A DNA stretch of 64,000 nt from Clostridiales bacterium UBA1738 (GCA_002315735.1 DCIA01000001.1:12544-76543), one strand, 5' to 3'. Shown: positions 1 to 7,553, counted from the first letter of the stretch. Numbers and translations: made by a program. Notes: generated from the sequence alone by a model not told the origin.

Positions 1-569
1 AAATAAGTGTTACTAAAAATATTAGTTCCCATAATAAATTCGGAGAACTTATTTAGTTCGTCGTCATTATCGGAAAAATCATTTGCTAAACTATCGGTGT
101 ATTTTTTATAAATAGTGCTGATTGAGTCAAGTTTTCTTTTTGTAAGTGGGTTATCTATTGAGATTGAATCAAAATCATCAAAGGTTATGTTGTATCTTTT
201 CAGTTCGGAAAAAAGTTCGGAAAGTGAATCGATAAAGCCGGACTTTTTTGAACTTAAAAAGAAGATGTTATCCTCGGGCAAGTCTTCTGTTGCCTTTTTT
301 AAAAGCACCATTTTGCCGGAGGGCAAAAGGCTGTTTGATAGTTTTTGATATCTAAAACAAAGTCTTGAAAATGGGATAACATCAAGTCTGTTAATTCCAA
401 ATCCTCCCATAGAATCGGAGATGGTTTTTTGCGCAGTATAAGAAAATTGTTCAGGAACAATCAAAAAGATATTACAAGATGGGTCGTTTTTTAAATTTTC
501 GCTGATAGAATTGTATAGGTAACTACTCTTGTCGCTACCAATACCACCCGTGATAATTTCTGTATACAT
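1..569 (-). CDS. addB: AddB-like helicase/nuclease subunit, N-terminal part
   Basis: This is the first 189 residues of a protein that runs off the left edge. The ATG at 569 follows an AGGAG site with normal spacing, and the frame stays open to base 1. The start reads MYTEIITGGIGSDKSSYLYN, a P-loop-like segment where AddB proteins carry GRxGSGK, followed by LIVPEQFSYTAQK, which resembles the motif Ia region of AddB. AddB is the B subunit of the AddAB helicase-nuclease that resects double-strand breaks for RecA in Firmicutes. The P-loop glycine before Lys is Asp here, which is unusual. It lies just downstream of murA on the same strand. The family call rests on the N-terminus only. Confidence 0.7.
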   Translation of the reverse strand, partial: MYTEIITGGIGSDKSSYLYNSISENLKNDPSCNIFLIVPEQFSYTAQKTISDSMGGFGINRLDVIPFSRLCFRYQKLSNSLLPSGKMVLLKKATEDLPEDNIFFLSSKKSGFIDSLSELFSELKRYNITFDDFDSISIDNPLTKRKLDSISTIYKKYTDSLANDFSDNDDELNKFSEFIMGTNIFSNTY

Positions 570-585
570 AAAATCAACTCCTTAC

Positions 586-613
586 CTTATATAATAACAC
601 ATATCTTGTGCAA
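586..613 (-). promoter_or_regulatory. possible promoter for addB
   Basis: On the minus strand TTGCAC (608-613) and TATAAG (586-591) are separated by 16 bases, just upstream of the addB start and just after murA ends. Confidence 0.35.
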
Positions 614-622
614 AAAAAAGTA

Positions 623-1870
623 CTATTCCAAAAAAATATTTGCACCTATTGAACGGAGTTTTCCACCAAGGTTTTCATATCCTCGTCTTATGTGTTCGAC
701 GCCTGTTATTCTTGTTTCGCCGTCTGCACAAAGTCCTGCCATAACAAGAGCCGCACCGCCACGAAGGTCAAGAGCGTTAACTTTTGCACCTGTTAGGTGC
801 TTATTGCCCTCGATAAAGGAACTTCTGCCGTCGATACGAATATTTGCACCCATACGATTTAGTTCTGCTATATGAAGAAATCTGTTTTCAAAAACAGTTT
901 CCACTATTATGCCACTACCATCGGTTTCGCATAAAAGTGCAGAAAATTGTGCTTGCATATCGGTTGGAAATCCGGGGAAGGGCAAAGTTTTTATACTTGC
1001 AGAGGACAATTTTTTTGTAGCATCTATGCAAATATAGTTTTCACCTTCTTCTATTGTAGCACCCATTTCGCTAAGTTTGGCTATCACGGGTTTTAGATGA
1101 AGAGGATTTATATTTTCAATTTTGCCTTTTCCGCCCGTGATGGCGAAAGAACTCATAAAAGTTCCGGCTTCTATTCTGTCGGAAATTATGGAGTGCTTTA
1201 TAGGATTTAAAGATGTTACTCCTTTTATTACAATCATATCGCTTCCTGCGCCATAAATTTCTGCACCTTGCTTTGATAAAAAATCTGCAAGATCACAAAT
1301 TTCAGGCTCTGCTGCGGCATTTTCTATGATAGTTTCCCCATCTGCCAAAACGGCTGCCATAATTAAGTTTTCCGTTGCGCCTACGCTTGGGAAGTCAAGA
1401 TATATTCTTGCACCCTTTAATTTTTTGCACGAAAGGTCAACAAATCCGTGCCCTTTTTCGATATTAGCACCCATTGCGGCAAAGCCTTTTAGATGAAGGT
1501 CGATAGGCCTTGCACCTATGGGGCAACCACCCGGCATGGAAATTCTTGCTTTCCCCATTCTTGAAAGAATTGGCGAGGCAAGGAAAAATGAGCCTCGAAA
1601 TTTGTTCATTTTCTCATCAGGAGCAGAAAAAGATGTGCAATTTGTAAAATCAATTTCGCAAGTGTTAAGATGCATAGAGCAATTTGCTCCGAGATAGGTT
1701 AGAATTTCAAGCATATTTTTGGTATCGGAAAGGTCGGGGACATTTGACAGAACCGTCTTGCCTTTTGTTAGAATAGTAGCCGCAAGAATTGGCAGAGCTG
1801 CATTTTTTGAGCCGGAGCAAATAACATTGCCGCAAAGAGGACCGGATTTTTTTATTACTATTTCAGACAA
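623..1870 (-). CDS. murA: UDP-N-acetylglucosamine 1-carboxyvinyltransferase
   Basis: MurA transfers enolpyruvate from PEP to UDP-GlcNAc, the first committed step of peptidoglycan synthesis in the cytoplasm. The EPT fold is recognisable throughout. Near the N-terminus is SGSKNAALP with the conserved Lys-Asn pair, and about 116 residues in is GGCPIGARPIDLH, which holds the catalytic, fosfomycin-target Cys. I place the start at the TTG at 1870 (415 aa, beginning SEIVIKKSG, as in other MurA), with GAGG nine bases upstream. An in-frame ATG at 1885 would have no ribosome site and would include that GAGG as codon 2. Clostridia often have two MurA paralogues, and which one this is cannot be told here. 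Confidence 0.93.
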   Translation of the reverse strand: MSEIVIKKSGPLCGNVICSGSKNAALPILAATILTKGKTVLSNVPDLSDTKNMLEILTYLGANCSMHLNTCEIDFTNCTSFSAPDEKMNKFRGSFFLASPILSRMGKARISMPGGCPIGARPIDLHLKGFAAMGANIEKGHGFVDLSCKKLKGARIYLDFPSVGATENLIMAAVLADGETIIENAAAEPEICDLADFLSKQGAEIYGAGSDMIVIKGVTSLNPIKHSIISDRIEAGTFMSSFAITGGKGKIENINPLHLKPVIAKLSEMGATIEEGENYICIDATKKLSSASIKTLPFPGFPTDMQAQFSALLCETDGSGIIVETVFENRFLHIAELNRMGANIRIDGRSSFIEGNKHLTGAKVNALDLRGGAALVMAGLCADGETRITGVEHIRRGYENLGGKLRSIGANIFLE

Positions 1871-1968
1871 TTTTAAGAACCTCATTTCAAGAAAAAATAT
1901 AATTTATGTCCTTATTATGTACAAAAAACCATTATTTTAGAAAAAAATAAAGAAAATTAAAAAAAAAC

Positions 1969-1997
1969 TTGACAAAGAGGAGTGGGGATGATATAAT
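1969..1997 (+). promoter_or_regulatory. sigma-A promoter of rpmG-secE-nusG
   Basis: TTGACA (1969-1974) and TATAAT (1992-1997) with a 17-base spacer, both perfect consensus. The transcript would start near 2004 and carry a T/A-rich hairpin (about 2012-2045) before rpmG. Confidence 0.85.
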
Positions 1998-2079
1998 CTT
2001 CTAGACTAGCGGTAGGTTCTTTTTTTTTGTATGTAAAAAAACCTATCTAATTATCGAAAGTACAGACGGAGGTGTAGTT

Positions 2080-2229
2080 ATGAGAGTAAAAATCACATTA
2101 GCTTGTTCAGAATGTAAACAAAGAAACTACAACACAATGAAGAACAAGAAGAATGATCCGGACAGATTGGAAATGAACAAATACTGCAAGTTCTGCAGAA
2201 AGCACACATTGCACAAAGAAACAAAGTAA
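2080..2229 (+). CDS. rpmG: 50S ribosomal protein L33 (zinc type)
   Basis: This gene encodes 49 residues starting MRVKITLACSECKQRNYNT, preceded by GGAGGTG. It is L33 of the large subunit. Two CxxC pairs (Cys9/12 and Cys36/39) make it the zinc-binding form. It opens the classic Firmicutes cluster rpmG-secE-nusG, with secE starting 17 bases after its stop. It is too short for usual ORF length cut-offs, but the family match and context are clear. Confidence 0.95.
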   Translation: MRVKITLACSECKQRNYNTMKNKKNDPDRLEMNKYCKFCRKHTLHKETK

Positions 2230-2245
2230 GATAAGGAGAATTGTT

Positions 2246-2452
2246 ATGGCTGAAAATAATACAGTTAAAAGAAATCAAGCTATGAAGTTTTTCAAGGAAA
2301 CAAAATCAGAAATGAAGAAAGTTTCTTGGCCTTCAAAGGAACAGCTTTTTCGCAATACCCTTGTTATATTGGCATTTGTCGCTTTGACAACCGTTGTATT
2401 ATCTTTGCTTGATGTCGGATTTGAAAAATTGCTGTCATTAGTAGTTAAATAA
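2246..2452 (+). CDS. secE: preprotein translocase subunit SecE
   Basis: A 68-residue protein with one C-terminal membrane segment (about residues 40-62) preceded by the conserved amphipathic KKVSWPSKEQLFRNT element. SecE clamps SecY in the SecYEG channel of the cytoplasmic membrane. The short single-span form is typical of Gram-positive bacteria. It sits between rpmG and nusG as in most bacteria, with an AAGGAG site before the ATG. Confidence 0.95.
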   Translation: MAENNTVKRNQAMKFFKETKSEMKKVSWPSKEQLFRNTLVILAFVALTTVVLSLLDVGFEKLLSLVVK

Positions 2453-2482
2453 CAGTAAGAGTATCTGATAAGGAGAATATTT

Positions 2483-3010
2483 ATGGCAGAAGAGGCAAAG
2501 TGGTATGTGGCACACACATACTCCGGTTATGAAAACAAAGTAAAAGCGAACATTGAAAAATCAGTTGAAAATCGTGGAATAAGTAACTTGATTCAAGAAG
2601 TAGAAGTTCCTATGGAAGATGTAGTTGAAGAAAAGAACGGCGAACAAAAAATTGTTAAACGCAAGACTTTCCCCGGCTATGTTGTAATCAAGATGGTTAT
2701 GAACGATGAGAGCTGGTATGTTGTCCGTAATACAAGAGGAGTTACCGGATTTGTAGGCCCGGGATCTAAGCCTGTACCGCTATCTGATGAAGAAGTTCAA
2801 AAGATGGGTGTTGAACAGGTTCGTATGGCTAAGATTGACCTCGAAGTCGGTGACGCAGTTGATGTTAAATCAGGTCCAATGGAAGGATTTAACGGAATAG
2901 TTGAAAGTATTGACAATGAAAACAGAAAAATCACGGTTAGAGTTGGTATGTTCGGTCGTGAAAAGGTTGTTGAATTTGAATACGGTCAAATTGAAAAAAG
3001 TGTAAATTAG
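2483..3010 (+). CDS. nusG: transcription elongation/termination factor NusG
   Basis: A 175-residue NusG. An NGN domain (about residues 5-115, WYVAHTYSGYENKV and FPGYVVIKM motifs) binds RNA polymerase. A C-terminal KOW domain (about 122-170, VGDAVDVKSGPMEGF) contacts S10 or Rho. It follows secE by 30 bases with AAGGAG before its ATG. About 115 non-coding bases with leader-like structure separate it from rplK. Confidence 0.96.
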   Translation: MAEEAKWYVAHTYSGYENKVKANIEKSVENRGISNLIQEVEVPMEDVVEEKNGEQKIVKRKTFPGYVVIKMVMNDESWYVVRNTRGVTGFVGPGSKPVPLSDEEVQKMGVEQVRMAKIDLEVGDAVDVKSGPMEGFNGIVESIDNENRKITVRVGMFGREKVVEFEYGQIEKSVN

Positions 3011-3053
3011 TTTTTTTGCGATTTTATCGCTTAAAATATCCCTCTGGTGTACA

Positions 3054-3084
3054 GTGGGAGGGCACTTATGCCCGCATTTACCAC
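3054..3084 (+). promoter_or_regulatory. L1-type mRNA leader motif upstream of rplK
   Basis: This 31-base element starts GTGGGAGGG and ends TTACCAC. It can fold as GTGG/CCAC outside GGGC/GCCC with an asymmetric internal loop. A same-length copy precedes rplA at 3573-3603. The position and GTGGGAG...CCAC frame match the operator where L1 represses its own operon in other bacteria. That assignment is from known family biology; binding is inferred. A second small hairpin (CGGG/CCCG, 3087-3103) follows before the ribosome site. Confidence 0.65.
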
Positions 3085-3124
3085 AACGGGACATGTTTTC
3101 CCGAAATAATAGGAGGTGGCCGAT

Positions 3125-3550
3125 ATGGCACAAAAAGTTATAGGTTACATTAAGTTACAAATTCCTGCAGGCAAAGCAAGCCCTGCACCACCGGTTGGTC
3201 CGGCACTTGGTCAACACGGCGTAAACATTATGGCGTTTACAAAGGAATTTAACGAAAGAACAGCAAAGGATGCAGGTCTTATCATCCCTGTAGTTATTAC
3301 AGTTTTCGCAGACCATTCATTCACATTTGTTACAAAAACTCCGCCGGCTGCAGTTCTTCTTAAGAAGGCTTGCAAAATTCAAAGCGGTTCAGGTGTTCCA
3401 AACAAGACTAAGGTTGCTAAGATTTCTAAAGCAGACCTTAAGGCTATTGCTGAAACAAAAATGCCTGACTTAAACGCAGCTTCTCTTGAAGCAGCTATGA
3501 GCATGATAGCAGGTACCGCAAGAAGTATGGGTATTACAGTCGAAGAATAA
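3125..3550 (+). CDS. rplK: 50S ribosomal protein L11
   Basis: A 141-residue L11, a component of the GTPase-associated centre of the 50S subunit. It begins AQKVIGYIKLQIPAGKA and includes the proline-rich PAPPVGPALGQHGVNI segment and the C-terminal rRNA-binding domain ending MGITVEE. The ATG at 3125 is chosen because AGGAGGTGG (3111-3119) lies eight bases upstream. An in-frame GTG at 3116 falls inside that ribosome site. Confidence 0.96.
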   Translation: MAQKVIGYIKLQIPAGKASPAPPVGPALGQHGVNIMAFTKEFNERTAKDAGLIIPVVITVFADHSFTFVTKTPPAAVLLKKACKIQSGSGVPNKTKVAKISKADLKAIAETKMPDLNAASLEAAMSMIAGTARSMGITVEE

Positions 3551-3572
3551 TCACGTTAAAAATGATTAGTAA

Positions 3573-3603
3573 GTGGGAGAGGTAATAAACCTTGTTTGAC
3601 CAC
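3573..3603 (+). promoter_or_regulatory. L1-type mRNA leader motif upstream of rplA
   Basis: A 31-base element beginning GTGGGAGAGG and ending GACCAC, with GTGG/CCAC and AGG/CCT pairing. It is the same length and architecture as the element before rplK. It ends four bases before the AGGAGG of rplA, so L1 bound here would directly block its own translation start. Confidence 0.6.
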
Positions 3604-3621
3604 AGTAGGAGGATAATTAAT

Positions 3622-4314
3622 ATGTTTAGAGGAAAAAAATATCAAGATAGCGTAAAGCTAGTTGACAAAACAAAACTTTATGATTCAGCAGAAGCTTTAG
3701 AACTTGCTGTTAAGACTGCAAAGGCTAAATTTGATGAAACTGTTGAACTTCACGCAAGACTTGGCGTTGACTCAAGACACGCTGATCAACAAGTTAGAGG
3801 TGCAATTGTATTGCCTCACGGTACAGGCAGAACAGCAAAGGTTTTAGTTTTCGCAAAAGGCCCTAAGGCTGACGAAGCTTTGGCTGCCGGTGCTGATTAT
3901 GTTGGCGAAATGGATCTTTGCACAAAGATTCAAACAGAAAACTGGTTTGATTTTGACGTAGTTGTTGCAACTCCTGATATGATGGGCGTTGTTGGTCGTT
4001 TGGGTAAGGTTTTAGGTCCTAAGGGATTGATGCCATCACCAAAGGCCGGTACAGTTACTATGGATGTTGCTAAGGCTGTTAACGAAATTAAAGCAGGTAA
4101 GATTGAATACAGAGTTGATAAAAACAATATTGTTCACTGCCCAATCGGCAAAGTTTCATTTGGTAAAGAAAAGCTTGCTGAAAACTTTGATGCTCTTATG
4201 AGCGCTATTATCAAAGCTAAGCCGGCAACAGCTAAGGGTCAATATTTAAAGAGCGTTGTTGTTACAACAACAATGGGACCCGGTATCAAAATTAATGGTT
4301 CAAAACTTAGCTAA
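3622..4314 (+). CDS. rplA: 50S ribosomal protein L1
   Basis: A 230-residue L1 that binds 23S rRNA at the E-site stalk and represses its own operon in many bacteria. The hallmark GKVLGPKGLMPSPKAGTVT is present, as is the C-terminal TTTMGPGIKI. The start is ATG 3622, nine bases after AGGAGG at 3607-3612. A TTG 30 bases upstream is in frame but sits inside the L1-type leader and lacks a ribosome site. Confidence 0.96.
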   Translation: MFRGKKYQDSVKLVDKTKLYDSAEALELAVKTAKAKFDETVELHARLGVDSRHADQQVRGAIVLPHGTGRTAKVLVFAKGPKADEALAAGADYVGEMDLCTKIQTENWFDFDVVVATPDMMGVVGRLGKVLGPKGLMPSPKAGTVTMDVAKAVNEIKAGKIEYRVDKNNIVHCPIGKVSFGKEKLAENFDALMSAIIKAKPATAKGQYLKSVVVTTTMGPGIKINGSKLS

Positions 4315-4329
4315 TTTATAAAAAAACTA

Positions 4330-4358
4330 TTGACAATTTAAGATTTTTATGCTACAAT
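4330..4358 (+). promoter_or_regulatory. promoter of rplJ-rplL-DUF177-rpmF
   Basis: TTGACA (4330-4335), 17-base spacer, TACAAT (4353-4358), located directly after rplA and before the L10 leader. Confidence 0.8.
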
Positions 4359-4376
4359 GTTGTAGTTAAAAATAAT

Positions 4377-4490
4377 CCGTAGACAGCAGGCACAAAGGTA
4401 AGCCCTGCCGAGGTGTTATTTAGTTGATTGACTATATGGCTCTTTTCGTCTACGAAAAAGAGCCTTTTCTTTTTGGGAAAGGCACAAATC
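4377..4490 (+). ncRNA. ribosomal protein L10 leader
   Basis: The 5' leader of rplJ contains AGACAGCAGG followed by GTAAGCCCTGCCGAGG, the recognisable core of the Firmicutes L10 leader that L10(L12)4 binds for autoregulation. CGTAGAC (4378-4384) is complementary to GTCTACG (4448-4454), which also forms the top of the downstream attenuator hairpin. The two folds therefore exclude each other. Confidence 0.8.
4438..4474 (+). terminator. attenuator in the L10 leader
   Basis: The arm GGCTCTTTTCGT pairs with ACGAAAAAGAGCC (one bulge), followed by TTTTCTTTTT. It lies between promoter and rplJ. Its apex overlaps the closing strand of the L10 leader stem, as expected for a regulated terminator. Confidence 0.75.
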
Positions 4491-4507
4491 TTATAGGAGG
4501 TGACATC

Positions 4508-5179
4508 ATGCCAAACGAGAAAGTTTTAGAAACAAAAAAGGCTCAAGTTGTTGAAATCGTTGAAGCATTAAAGGGCGCTACAACAGGTGTTTTAGTGGAC
4601 TACCGCGGACTTACTGTTGAAGAAGATACAAAGCTTCGTAATGATTTGCGTGCAGCAGGAGTTAAGTATTTTGTTGTTAAGAACACATTACTTCGTTTAG
4701 CAGCAAACCAAGTTGGTCTTGAAGAACTTGATAGTATCCTTCATGGTCCAACAGCATTGGCTATTTCAGAAGATCCTGTAGCTCCGGCTAAGATTCTTTA
4801 TGATTTTGCCAAAGACAACGATAAGGTTGAAATTAAAACAGGTTTTATGGATGGTAAAGTTTTGTCACAAGACGAACTTACTCAACTTGCAAAGACTCCT
4901 TCAAAGGATACTCTTATTGCAAAGATTATGGGCAGCCTAAATGCTCCTGTTTCAAACCTTGCAAGATTGCTTAGCACAATCGCTGAAGGTGGCGTAGAAA
5001 TCGCTGACCTTATAGCAAAGAAGAACTCGGAAGAAGCTCCTGTAGAGGAAGCAAAAGCTGAACCCGTAGCAGAAGAAGCTCCGGTAGCTGAAGTTCCTGC
5101 AGAAGAAACTCCGGCAGCAGAAGTTGAAGCACCAGTAGCTGAAACTCCTGCAGAAGAAACACCTGCGGATGCAGAATAA
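4508..5179 (+). CDS. rplJ: 50S ribosomal protein L10 with long acidic tail
   Basis: L10 anchors L7/L12 dimers in the ribosomal stalk. Residues 1 to about 165 look ordinary (GVLVDYRGLTVEED, VKNTLLRLAA, ALAISEDPVAPAKIL). The protein continues for roughly 50 residues of Ala/Pro/Glu/Val repeats such as PAEETPAAEVEAPVAETP, giving 223 residues against a usual 165-175. The ATG at 4508 follows AGGAGGTGAC. An upstream in-frame codon at 4424 lies inside the attenuator and is rejected. It is co-transcribed with rplL, 31 bases downstream. Confidence 0.95.
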   Translation: MPNEKVLETKKAQVVEIVEALKGATTGVLVDYRGLTVEEDTKLRNDLRAAGVKYFVVKNTLLRLAANQVGLEELDSILHGPTALAISEDPVAPAKILYDFAKDNDKVEIKTGFMDGKVLSQDELTQLAKTPSKDTLIAKIMGSLNAPVSNLARLLSTIAEGGVEIADLIAKKNSEEAPVEEAKAEPVAEEAPVAEVPAEETPAAEVEAPVAETPAEETPADAE

Positions 5180-5210
5180 TTTAAAACATTTAATTTAGGA
5201 GGAAATTAAA

Positions 5211-5579
5211 ATGGCAGACATTCAAAAGATTTTAGATGATATCAAAGAATTAAAATTATTGGAAGTAGCAGAACTTGTTAAACTTATGGAAGAAGAGTTC
5301 GGTGTATCAGCAGCAGCTCCTGTAATGGTAGCTGGCGCAGCAGCAGAAGGCGGCGCATCAGCTGAAAAGTCAGAATTTGACGTTGTATTAGCAGAAGCAG
5401 GTGCTTCAAAGCTTAATGTAATCAAGGTTGTAAGAGAACTTACAGGTCTTGGTCTTAAAGAAGCAAAGGAATTAGTTGACGGAGCTCCTAAGACACTTAA
5501 GGAAGCAGTTGCTAAGGACGAAGCTGAAGCTATGAAAGCTAAACTTGAAGAAGCAGGCGCAAAGGTAGAACTTAAATAA
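5211..5579 (+). CDS. rplL: 50S ribosomal protein L7/L12
   Basis: A 122-residue stalk protein. The N-terminal dimerisation helix pair (KILDDIKELKLLEVAELVKL) is followed by an Ala/Gly-rich hinge (about 35-55) and a C-terminal globular domain with GLGLKEAKELVDGAPK, which contacts translational GTPases. AGGAGG precedes the ATG. In most Firmicutes rpoB would follow; here the next gene, a DUF177 protein, starts two bases after the stop. Confidence 0.97.
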   Translation: MADIQKILDDIKELKLLEVAELVKLMEEEFGVSAAAPVMVAGAAAEGGASAEKSEFDVVLAEAGASKLNVIKVVRELTGLGLKEAKELVDGAPKTLKEAVAKDEAEAMKAKLEEAGAKVELK

Positions 5580-5581
5580 TT

Positions 5582-6100
5582 ATGCTTATTGATTTAACCG
5601 ACATAATCAAAAACATTAATGGCAAACTTGAAATTTCTGAAACTTTTATGATGCCTACTGTGAACTTTCTTGGCGAAGATTTCGTTTTTGACAAGGAATT
5701 TAAGGCAGTTGGAACTATTATAAATAATTCCAAAGCATTAGAACTTAGTTTGGATGTTTCGGGTGAAGCATTGGTACACTGTGCAAGATGCGGAAAACCT
5801 ATCAAGGTAGATATTGATTTTCCTGTTTTTGAAACACTTGTTCGTGAAGGAACAGAGATTTCTGATTCTGACGATGTGATTTTATATTCCGGAAAACAAA
5901 TTGAACTTGACGACATAGTAGTCAGCAATTTTTTGATGAATGTGCCGGTAAAATACTTATGCCGAGAGGATTGCAAAGGTTTATGCCCAAATTGCGGCGT
6001 TAATCTTAATGAGAAATCTTGTCACTGCGATGAGATTCCATCAGATCCTTGGCAAGAAAAATTAGCAGAAATTATGAAAAATATGACTGATACCGAATAG
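5582..6100 (+). CDS. DUF177 (YceD-like) zinc-binding protein
   Basis: A 172-residue YceD/DUF177 protein. These are commonly encoded directly before rpmF, as here (15-base gap), and have been linked to 23S rRNA maturation or accumulation. CARC near residue 63 and the CREDCKGLCPNCGVNL segment near residue 134 followed by CHC give a Cys set suited to zinc binding. The ATG is two bases after the rplL stop with no strong ribosome site, so translational coupling to rplL is likely. The exact molecular role is not settled. Confidence 0.85.
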   Translation: MLIDLTDIIKNINGKLEISETFMMPTVNFLGEDFVFDKEFKAVGTIINNSKALELSLDVSGEALVHCARCGKPIKVDIDFPVFETLVREGTEISDSDDVILYSGKQIELDDIVVSNFLMNVPVKYLCREDCKGLCPNCGVNLNEKSCHCDEIPSDPWQEKLAEIMKNMTDTE

Positions 6101-6114
6101 GAGGTGCGATTAAG

Positions 6115-6297
6115 ATGGCAGTACCTAAGGGTAAAGTATCTAAATCAAGACGAGATAAAAGAAGAGCTAATTGGAAACTTGAGGTTCCGGGCATGGTTGT
6201 ATGTCCACATTGCCACGAATATAAACTTCCTCATAAGGTTTGTAAAGCATGCGGCTATTACGACGGTAAAGAGGTTGTTAAGGTTTCTGAAAAGTAA
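6115..6297 (+). CDS. rpmF: 50S ribosomal protein L32
   Basis: A 60-residue L32 starting MAVPKGKVSKSRRDKRRANW, with two CxxC-type pairs (CPHCHEY and CKACGYY) forming a zinc ribbon. AGGAGGTGCG precedes the ATG. It ends the ribosomal-protein operon, and a strong terminator follows at once. Confidence 0.97.
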   Translation: MAVPKGKVSKSRRDKRRANWKLEVPGMVVCPHCHEYKLPHKVCKACGYYDGKEVVKVSEK

Positions 6298-6300
6298 AAT

Positions 6301-6333
6301 AAAAGCGAAGCAAATGCTTCGCTTTTTTATTTT
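6301..6333 (+). terminator. rho-independent terminator after rpmF
   Basis: AAAGCGAAGC and GCTTCGCTTT form a 10-bp stem with a 4-base loop, followed by a T run. It also lies at the 3' end of the converging MFS gene. Confidence 0.85.
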
Positions 6334-6335
6334 GC

Positions 6336-7553
6336 TTAATTTTCTTTGCTTCTTAATATTAACATAATAAACATCATAATCGGGAATATCGAAGAAAATC
6401 CGATGCCGAGTTTTAAACCGATTTGCTCATATGTTATGCCAATTTTGTCAGCATAATTAGTGACAAGCGGCAATTTTACCGAGAAATCCGAAACCATTCC
6501 GGCAAGCCATGAGCCAAGGGAACAACCCACGTCACCAAATAGCGCTAATATGCCAAACATTGCCGTACCACCGTTTTTTATCTGTTTTGACGAGTAAGAA
6601 TATACTCCGGGCCACATTAGGCTCACAGAGAATCCTGTAATGCTACACGCCAAAAGTGCAATATATTGATTTTGTGATATTGCTGCGGTAAGATAGCAAA
6701 GAACGCATAAAAGCGATGCAAAGGTAAGTGACCTTTTTAGATTTAGTTTGTTTCCGAATATTCCATATAAAAGTCGACCAAAAGCCATTAACAGTGCAAA
6801 AAAGCAAGGCCCTAAAATATCGCCTAAAAATTTGTTTACACCCAGTCCTTTTTGTGCAAAAACCGATGCCCATTCGGCCATTGTAATTTCAGATGCACCG
6901 GAGCAAACCATCAAAAAGCACATTGATAGAAAAACTTTTGATTTAAGTTTTGGTTTATATTCGTTCTTTTTTTCTTCTTTTGCAATGTCGGGTATTGGAA
7001 CTATGCAGAATAAAATTCCCGAAACAAGTGGTACTATAAGCCAAAACAGTGGCAAAATCCACCAAATTTTCTCTGAGAATAGTTTAATTGCAAGGCTTGA
7101 AAATAGTACAACAACAACCTGTCCCCAAGAGTAAAAGGAGTGAAGAAGACTCATTCTTGATGAACCATGTCCTAAGTCTAATGAATCTATAATCGGGCTT
7201 AGCATAACTTCCAAAAGACCACCGCCAAATGCCATAAACACTGTTGAAATCAAAAGTGCCGGATACATTGGTATAACCCTATGAAGAAATGACAGAAACA
7301 GAAGCCCCAGAATTGCAGAAATTTGTGCGAGAATGCCTGATTTTCTGTAATCGAGTGCAGTAAGAATTTTTATTGATAAAATATCGGTAAGCAGTTGCAC
7401 AGAAAAGTTTATTAGCATTAAATGAGCAATTAGTGTATATGAAATACCGAAAGTATCTTTGAATATTACGAATAAAATCGGCGTTAGATTGTTTACTATT
7501 GATTGAGTTATCATTGCAATTTCGCAACTGACCATAGTTGTTTTTTGTGTCAT
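6336..7553 (-). CDS. MFS transporter
   Basis: A 405-residue polytopic membrane protein with about twelve hydrophobic segments, a central cytoplasmic loop rich in Lys/Glu (EEKKNEYKPKLKSK), and an MFS-like duplicated layout. It resembles the sugar/fucose-permease-like branch, but the substrate cannot be read from sequence. The ATG at 7553 (MTQKTTMVSCEIAM) is chosen because GGAGGG lies seven bases upstream. A longer in-frame reading to 7625 would cross the promoter. It is a single gene, divergent from the TrmH-family gene and convergent with rpmF. Confidence 0.8.
   Translation of the reverse strand: MTQKTTMVSCEIAMITQSIVNNLTPILFVIFKDTFGISYTLIAHLMLINFSVQLLTDILSIKILTALDYRKSGILAQISAILGLLFLSFLHRVIPMYPALLISTVFMAFGGGLLEVMLSPIIDSLDLGHGSSRMSLLHSFYSWGQVVVVLFSSLAIKLFSEKIWWILPLFWLIVPLVSGILFCIVPIPDIAKEEKKNEYKPKLKSKVFLSMCFLMVCSGASEITMAEWASVFAQKGLGVNKFLGDILGPCFFALLMAFGRLLYGIFGNKLNLKRSLTFASLLCVLCYLTAAISQNQYIALLACSITGFSVSLMWPGVYSYSSKQIKNGGTAMFGILALFGDVGCSLGSWLAGMVSDFSVKLPLVTNYADKIGITYEQIGLKLGIGFSSIFPIMMFIMLILRSKEN

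Noticed and set aside
606..875. Plus-strand reading frame of 89 codons
   Set aside because: It is antisense to the murA 3' end, has no ribosome site, and murA is clearly real on the other strand.
3010..3053. Hairpin GCGAT/ATCGC after nusG as a terminator
   Set aside because: The stem is five pairs and is followed by TTAAAA rather than a T run; continued transcription into rplK through the leader is more likely.
5572..5976. Minus-strand reading frame of 134 codons opposite the DUF177 gene
   Set aside because: The plus-strand DUF177 gene has family Cys motifs and operon context; the antisense frame has none.
6104..6367. 87-codon plus-strand frame overlapping rpmF
   Set aside because: It is another frame of rpmF running through the terminator; rpmF itself is unmistakable.
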